Assembly: GCA_003278525.1 (NCBI GenBank)
Contig: QCEQ01000009.1
Span: 1-49,315 of the forward strand
Direction of reading: 5' to 3'
Length of the DNA: 49,315 bases
Origin: Prochlorococcus sp. AG-355-P16
Lineage (GTDB): Bacteria; Cyanobacteriota; Cyanobacteriia; PCC-6307; Cyanobiaceae
Below, piece after piece: positions 46,897 through 49,315 of the stretch. The translations under genes were made by a program, and so were the position numbers. The notes beneath the pieces were generated by a model, which was not told the origin of the DNA, did not search any database, and saw only the letters and a program-made list of their open reading frames with translations. Position 1 is the first letter of the stretch, and every line of letters starts with the position of its first letter.

Positions 46897-47631
46897 TTGA
46901 ATCCACAATTATCCCCAAAAGCAATAAGAGAAATCCGAGAAGGAACTTGTAATCCTCTCGGTGCTCCCCAAGTTACTACAGATTTAAGCGAAAACATTAT
47001 ATTGACAAGTCTAGACGATCTTCATAATTGGGCTAGGTTAAGTAGTCTATGGCCCCTCCTTTATGGAACAGCTTGTTGTTTTATAGAATTTGCTGCCTTA
47101 ATTGGATCAAGATTTGATTTTGATAGATTTGGATTAGTACCTAGAAGCTCACCACGGCAAGCAGATTTACTAATAGTTGCAGGGACAGTAACAATGAAGA
47201 TGGCACCCGCACTTGTAAGACTTTATGAGCAAATGCCTGAACCAAAGTACGTTATCGCTATGGGTGCTTGCACAATTACAGGGGGAATGTTCAGTGCAGA
47301 TTCTACAACTGCTGTAAGAGGTGTTGATAAATTAATACCAGTTGATTTATACCTCCCAGGATGCCCTCCCAGACCAGAAGCGATTTTTGATGCTGTAATT
47401 AAATTAAGAAAAAAAGTTGGTAATGAATCAATTTTGGAACGCCCAAAAACAGAACAAACTCATAGATACATAACATCTGATCACAAAATGAATCTCGTTT
47501 TCTCAGAAAATACAGGTGAATATCTAAACAAAACTTCAGCCAAGGTAATACCTCCTTCAAAAAAAGAAAAAATAACCGAATTACCTGAAAATACCGAAAA
47601 AACTGAAATTATTAATACTGTAGAAGATTAA
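46897..47631 (+). CDS. ndhK: NAD(P)H-quinone oxidoreductase subunit K
   Basis: 244-aa subunit carrying the N2-type [4Fe-4S] cluster of NDH-1. Seen: [13 protein letters not shown] (two cluster Cys), [13 protein letters not shown] and [16 protein letters not shown] (third and fourth Cys), and [20 protein letters not shown]. The C-terminal 60 residues are a charged, Lys/Glu/Thr-rich extension not needed for the fold. TTG start 4 bases after ndhC. The stop shares a base with the ndhJ start (TAATG). Confidence 0.97.
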   Translation: MNPQLSPKAIREIREGTCNPLGAPQVTTDLSENIILTSLDDLHNWARLSSLWPLLYGTACCFIEFAALIGSRFDFDRFGLVPRSSPRQADLLIVAGTVTMKMAPALVRLYEQMPEPKYVIAMGACTITGGMFSADSTTAVRGVDKLIPVDLYLPGCPPRPEAIFDAVIKLRKKVGNESILERPKTEQTHRYITSDHKMNLVFSENTGEYLNKTSAKVIPPSKKEKITELPENTEKTEIINTVED

Positions 47632-48161
47632 TGGAACAAGACGGTTTAGCTAAATCCTCAGATACTTCAATAGAAAAAGGGGGGTTTATTAGTCAATCTT
47701 TGTCTAAAGATGGGATTCCAAATCAATCTTTATCTGATGATCATATAGGAATTGAAAATATTTCTGTGGAACCTAACAAATTATATGAAGCAGTATCTGC
47801 CTTAAGAAATTACGGTTTCAATTATCTCCAATGTCAAGGGGGATATGATGAGGGACCAGGAAAAAATCTCGTGAGTTTCTACCATTTTATAACAGTTGAT
47901 GACTTACAAAAAATTGAAAAAATTCAAGAAGTCAGATTAAAAGTTTTCTTAAAAAGAGATTCTGATTTATCAATTCCTAGTTTATATGAAATTTTCAAAG
48001 GAAGTGATTGGCAAGAAAGAGAAACTTTTGATATGTATGGAATAAACTTTATTGATCATCCAAATCCCAAAAGACTATTAATGCCTGAAGATTGGAAAGG
48101 ATGGCCACTACGAAAGGATTATATCCAACCAGACTTTTATGAGCTTCAAGATGCTTATTAG
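47631..48161 (+). CDS. ndhJ: NAD(P)H-quinone oxidoreductase subunit J
   Basis: 176-aa peripheral-arm subunit (NuoC/30-kDa family). Seen: [17 protein letters not shown] core, [14 protein letters not shown] strand (here [20 protein letters not shown]), then [20 protein letters not shown] and [20 protein letters not shown], the conserved end. The N-terminal 35 residues are a polar extension. It overlaps ndhK by one base, so translation is coupled, and its 3' end overlaps the convergent YvcK-like gene by 4 bases. Confidence 0.97.
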   Translation: MEQDGLAKSSDTSIEKGGFISQSLSKDGIPNQSLSDDHIGIENISVEPNKLYEAVSALRNYGFNYLQCQGGYDEGPGKNLVSFYHFITVDDLQKIEKIQEVRLKVFLKRDSDLSIPSLYEIFKGSDWQERETFDMYGINFIDHPNPKRLLMPEDWKGWPLRKDYIQPDFYELQDAY

Positions 48162-49315
48162 TTTAATTTTTTTAACTTGCGATATATAAACATAACCGCT
48201 CTTGCTAGTCTTCTAGGGTCATGTCTAAGAGTTGGAGTTATTCTTTTTGAATACAGCGGTGCCTGCAAAACATAATAACCTTCAGACAATAATTTTTCTT
48301 TTTTACATTTAACAGGTTCTGCTCCCCTACTTTCGTAATAGTCTACTAAAGGAGACTTTTCGAATTGATCCTGAGATAAGATGGCATTAAAAATTCGAGT
48401 ATTAACTCCAAAATTTGATAATTGTTTTTCTATTGATTTGATATGTTGATAAACATCAAGTCCATCTGTCTCTCCAGGCTGAGTCATCAAATTACTTATG
48501 TATATTTTGGGAGCATTGCTTTGCAATAAAGCATCTACAATCTCTGGTACTAACAAGTTAGGCAATAAAGAGGTATAAAGACTTCCTGGCCCAAGAACAA
48601 TCAAATCAGCATCTTTAATAGATTCTAGAGCACTCGGGAGGGCAGAAGGATTTTCTGGTAAGTAACCAATCCTTGAAATTAATTTTCTTGATTTACTGAT
48701 ATTACTCTCACCAAAAATTTTTTCGCCGTTATCTAATTCGGCCCATAACATAACATCAATATTTGTTGCCGGCAAAACTTGACCTTGTACCGCCAAAACC
48801 TTACTGGATGCTTGTACTGCTTTTTCTAAACTGCCCGTAATTGTTGTTAAAGCTGACAAGAATAAATTTCCAAAACTATGTCCCTCTAAACCACTTCCTC
48901 CTGAAAATCTATACTGAAATAATCTAGTTAAAATAGGTTCTTCGTTTGATAACGCAGCCAAACAATTTCTAATATCTCCGGGAGGTTGCACCCCTAATTG
49001 TTTTCTTAGTATTCCACTACTTCCGCCATCATCTGATACTGTTACAATCGCTGTGATATTACTGCTGTAATTTTTTAAGCCCTTCAATAAAGTAGATAAT
49101 CCTGTACCTCCCCCAATTGCAACAATGTTAGGGCCTCTTTTTAATTTACTCTTAACCCTTAATGCATCAATCAAAAATGTATTTTTTTCTGGAGCAAGCG
49201 CATTTTGAATAGAGTTAATACTTCTATTTTGTCCGATCCCGATTAATAAAAGTCCAATTAAAAAAATTAATGGCCCCAATAATGAAACGGGCAAAATACT
49301 TGTTAAACCTGCCAT
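48158..49315 (-). CDS. YvcK/CofD-like protein, possibly continuing past the window
   Basis: At least 385 aa. Seen: an N-terminal hydrophobic segment ([20 protein letters not shown]), then the GDI-like CofD/YvcK fold: [59 protein letters not shown] and [19 protein letters not shown]. YvcK proteins are involved in carbon metabolism and cell envelope regulation and can bind UDP-sugars; the substrate here is unknown. The last complete ATG is the final three bases of the window, so a longer N-terminus cannot be excluded. Confidence 0.85.
   Translation of the reverse strand: MAGLTSILPVSLLGPLIFLIGLLLIGIGQNRSINSIQNALAPEKNTFLIDALRVKSKLKRGPNIVAIGGGTGLSTLLKGLKNYSSNITAIVTVSDDGGSSGILRKQLGVQPPGDIRNCLAALSNEEPILTRLFQYRFSGGSGLEGHSFGNLFLSALTTITGSLEKAVQASSKVLAVQGQVLPATNIDVMLWAELDNGEKIFGESNISKSRKLISRIGYLPENPSALPSALESIKDADLIVLGPGSLYTSLLPNLLVPEIVDALLQSNAPKIYISNLMTQPGETDGLDVYQHIKSIEKQLSNFGVNTRIFNAILSQDQFEKSPLVDYYESRGAEPVKCKKEKLLSEGYYVLQAPLYSKRITPTLRHDPRRLARAVMFIYRKLKKLN

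Overview
The window is a piece of chromosome from a marine picocyanobacterium, almost certainly a high-light-adapted Prochlorococcus marinus. The evidence is consistent: very AT-rich coding and spacer DNA, photosystem and NDH-1 genes (psaE, psbB, psbT, psbM, psbEFLJ, ndhCKJ, petBD), a degenerate phycoerythrin beta subunit with a bilin lyase but no other phycobilisome genes, a plastoquinol terminal oxidase, a short 16S-23S spacer of about 540 bp carrying tRNA-Ile and tRNA-Ala, and many very small genes. I cannot tell HLI from HLII without a database.

Region by region. (1) 0.1-8.1 kb: tatA, a run of small proteins of unknown function, a Nif11-like protein, a fibrillin-like protein, a CrtISO-type carotenoid oxidoreductase, the plastoquinol terminal oxidase (PTOX) gene, a gene resembling only the N-terminal part of NdhF, and a cluster of microproteins including one with a chlorophyll-binding ExxNxR motif and one with a (CAG)8 polyglutamine run. 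(2) 8.1-12.6 kb: a two-domain GNAT protein, a class-3 aldehyde dehydrogenase, a secreted LysM protein, psaE and mutM. (3) 12.6-17.7 kb: the rRNA operon on the minus strand (16S - tRNA-Ile - tRNA-Ala - 23S - 5S), closed by a bidirectional terminator shared with mutM. (4) 18.3-27.9 kb: GH100 invertase, petBD, ctpA, an HD phosphohydrolase, minCDE, tRNA-Thr, a Sua5/TsaC protein, prmC, psbM and an unusual ferredoxin. (5) 28.1-34.4 kb: psbB-psbT, nrdR, rpsA, metK, an FGGY kinase and tRNA-Phe. (6) 34.4-43.2 kb: a VTT-domain membrane protein, the cpcS-type lyase and cpeB facing each other, a UvrD-type helicase, a CCA-adding-type nucleotidyltransferase, and an NDH-like/SelD fusion. (7) 43.2-49.3 kb: mtnP, the psbEFLJ-ycf48-rubA cluster, ndhCKJ, and a YvcK-like gene reaching the window edge.

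Functionally the window is dominated by thylakoid electron transport and its assembly: PSII core and small subunits, PSII assembly (Ycf48, RubA), D1 maturation (CtpA), cytochrome b6f, PSI PsaE, NDH-1, and a PTOX that can act as an electron valve. Nothing indicates a phage, integrase, IS element, CRISPR array or genomic island; this is mainly core genome. The items most worth following up are two near-identical LexA-like palindromes over the promoters of two small unknown genes, a 16-bp perfect palindrome at the predicted cpeB transcription start, the NdhF-like mini-protein convergent with PTOX, the unannotated Hli-like and polyQ microproteins, and the CX5C ferredoxin.
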